NCBI RefSeq assembly: GCF_900106565.1
Contig: NZ_FNNJ01000002.1
Coordinates: 372,001 to 436,000, forward strand
Direction of reading: 5' to 3'
Length of the DNA stretch: 64,000 bases
Source: Lutibacter oricola
GTDB taxonomy: Bacteria > Bacteroidota > Bacteroidia > Flavobacteriales > Flavobacteriaceae
The notes below the pieces were generated by a model. It saw only the letters and a list, made by a program, of their open reading frames with translations. It did not search any database and was not told the DNA's origin. Every line of letters starts with the position of its first letter. Positions within the stretch are counted from its first letter, which is position 1. This document shows positions 63,023 through 64,000 of the stretch, one piece after another. Made by a program: the position numbers and the translations under genes.

Positions 63023-64000
63023 TTATAGCTTCTTTTTAATAATTAACATCGATTTTTGATTTTTAATAACTTGATTAAAAATCTCTTTTAACCCACTATA
63101 TTCAAAGTTATAATAAAGAGGTTTGTTTAACGTAAAATTGCTTTTTAAGGTATAGCGATAATCATTTAATTTACGACTAACTACTTGAAATTTACCACCA
63201 TTTTCAACTAAACTAAACGAACAGTTTTTTGGATTAGAATCGAGTGTGTAATTTTCTGGTAACTCTATTGAAAAGTTAACGGAATAATTTCGATTATAAC
63301 CAAAATCTACAGGGTATAATCTATTTTTTTGTTGAAATGGATTTTGAGAAAATTTCTCATCAAAAAACGGGCTTAGCATTATGTTTGTGTCTTCTGTAAA
63401 ATCAATTTCAATTTCAAACATTTCAATTAAACCTTTTTCTTTATTTTCTTTATTTGAAATTTCATAATTAATAACTTCTAAATTATCAAAGCCATTTTCG
63501 AATTCAGCAATTAAATCGTCTTCTGTTTTTGAACTAATTTCACCTCTTCTTTCTAATGCTCTATAACCAGAGTAATATTTTCTTATTTTTCCAACAATAA
63601 TTCCATCTTCTTTTAATTCTAAGGCTACAGTTAAACTATTTCTATTGTTTTTCGATGGTTTAATATCAATCCAATAACTACTATTTTCAAAATCCATAAC
63701 TCTACCATCTCCGTTTAAACATCTGTACGGTAACATGTTAAAAGGCAATTGTTTATCTGTAGCATCTAATAAATAAATATTATCACCGATATTTAATTTT
63801 GCAATTACATAATTAAAATCTGTTATTACAGGATATTTTTTTGTAGTAAAACCATTTGCTCGTGTGGATAGCATTACTAATTCAGTATCAAAACCTGCAG
63901 CTTTTAGCGAGTTAATTAATGAAATATTAATTTCTGAAATATTTCCCGTTTTTTCTTCAAAGGCACTTTTTACTCTAATATCATTAAAAAGTCTATATTT
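63023..64000 (-). CDS. DUF3857/transglutaminase-like protein, N-terminus beyond window
   Basis: The frame continues to the window edge without a stop and gives 325 residues. The ATG at 63874 is internal, since the 42 upstream codons read AFEEKTGNISEINISLINSLKAAGFDTELVMLSTR, the transglutaminase-core segment typical of Bacteroidota DUF3857 proteins. The Cys expected of an active transglutaminase in that segment appears to be Asn (GNISEIN). DFNYVIAKLNIGDNIYLLDATDKQLPFNMLPYRCLNG continues the core with a conserved Asp. The rest (about 190 residues) is the beta-rich C-terminal domain ending YNFEYSGLKEIFNQVIKNQ. Probably a secreted protein without peptidase activity; function unknown. Confidence 0.8.
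   Translation of the reverse strand, partial: KYRLFNDIRVKSAFEEKTGNISEINISLINSLKAAGFDTELVMLSTRANGFTTKKYPVITDFNYVIAKLNIGDNIYLLDATDKQLPFNMLPYRCLNGDGRVMDFENSSYWIDIKPSKNNRNSLTVALELKEDGIIVGKIRKYYSGYRALERRGEISSKTEDDLIAEFENGFDNLEVINYEISNKENKEKGLIEMFEIEIDFTEDTNIMLSPFFDEKFSQNPFQQKNRLYPVDFGYNRNYSVNFSIELPENYTLDSNPKNCSFSLVENGGKFQVVSRKLNDYRYTLKSNFTLNKPLYYNFEYSGLKEIFNQVIKNQKSMLIIKKKL

Noticed and set aside
63023-63874. Complete gene starting at the ATG at 63874
   Set aside because: The frame stays open to the window edge, and the upstream codons encode a typical transglutaminase-like segment, so the gene is truncated by the window.

Overview
The window is from a low-GC member of the Bacteroidota, very probably a flavobacterium. 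Evidence: a type IX secretion sorting domain on a secreted protein, an HU-HIG type DNA-binding protein, TAnnTTTG-type -7 promoter elements, weak ribosome binding sites, AT-rich codon use, and gene families typical of marine polysaccharide-degrading flavobacteria. No rRNA or tRNA gene was seen.

Layout. (1) 1-3074, minus strand: an operon of surface proteins (T9SS-sorted protein, OmpA-family protein, long repeat protein cut by the window edge). (2) 3570-13091: a sulfated-polysaccharide catabolic region with three S1-type sulfatases, a beta-propeller glycoside-hydrolase-like protein and a beta-helix protein resembling GH82 iota-carrageenases. A decayed second copy of the beta-helix gene follows. 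Three small housekeeping-type genes lie inside on the minus strand. (3) 13402-16690: mnmE with a heptamer repeat in its coding sequence, an HU-like gene, and intergenic DNA rich in dispersed repeats. (4) 16691-49073: a 32-kb surface-polysaccharide locus with a Wzm/Wzt-type ABC exporter, about 15 glycosyltransferases, wecB, a neuB-neuC-neuA sialic acid cassette, an amidotransferase, a pyruvyl transferase, a methyltransferase, an O-antigen polymerase/ligase, a CapK-like protein and a WcaJ-like initiating transferase, with a LysE-type exporter directly after it. A four-helix-bundle gene and a GIY-YIG gene, each next to dispersed repeats, interrupt it, and one glycosyltransferase gene has repeats inserted in frame. 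(5) 49092-55445: HMG-CoA lyase, a porin/FMN-binding/membrane-protein operon behind two matching 23-bp dyads, a lipoprotein nucleotidase and guaB. (6) 55558-64000, minus strand: a tight operon of a TIGR02757 protein, miaA, a potassium channel, a large secreted caspase-family protein and a secreted papain-family protease, then a truncated transglutaminase-like gene.

How it works together. Regions 2 and 4 are opposite sides of polysaccharide biology: desulfation and cleavage of an external sulfated glycan (possibly a carrageenan), and construction of the cell's own sialic-acid-containing glycan. Lipid-linked synthesis would start with WcaJ, be extended by the glycosyltransferases, be exported by the ABC transporter and perhaps be ligated by the O-antigen-ligase-family protein; no Wzx flippase is visible.

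The most unusual signals are the glycosyltransferase containing in-frame palindromic repeats, the GIY-YIG gene embedded in the same repeat family, the divergent GH82-like protein that appears to lack the catalytic Asp, and the putative iron/redox operon at 50-52 kb. All family assignments rest on reading motifs by eye and on remembered families; no database search was run.
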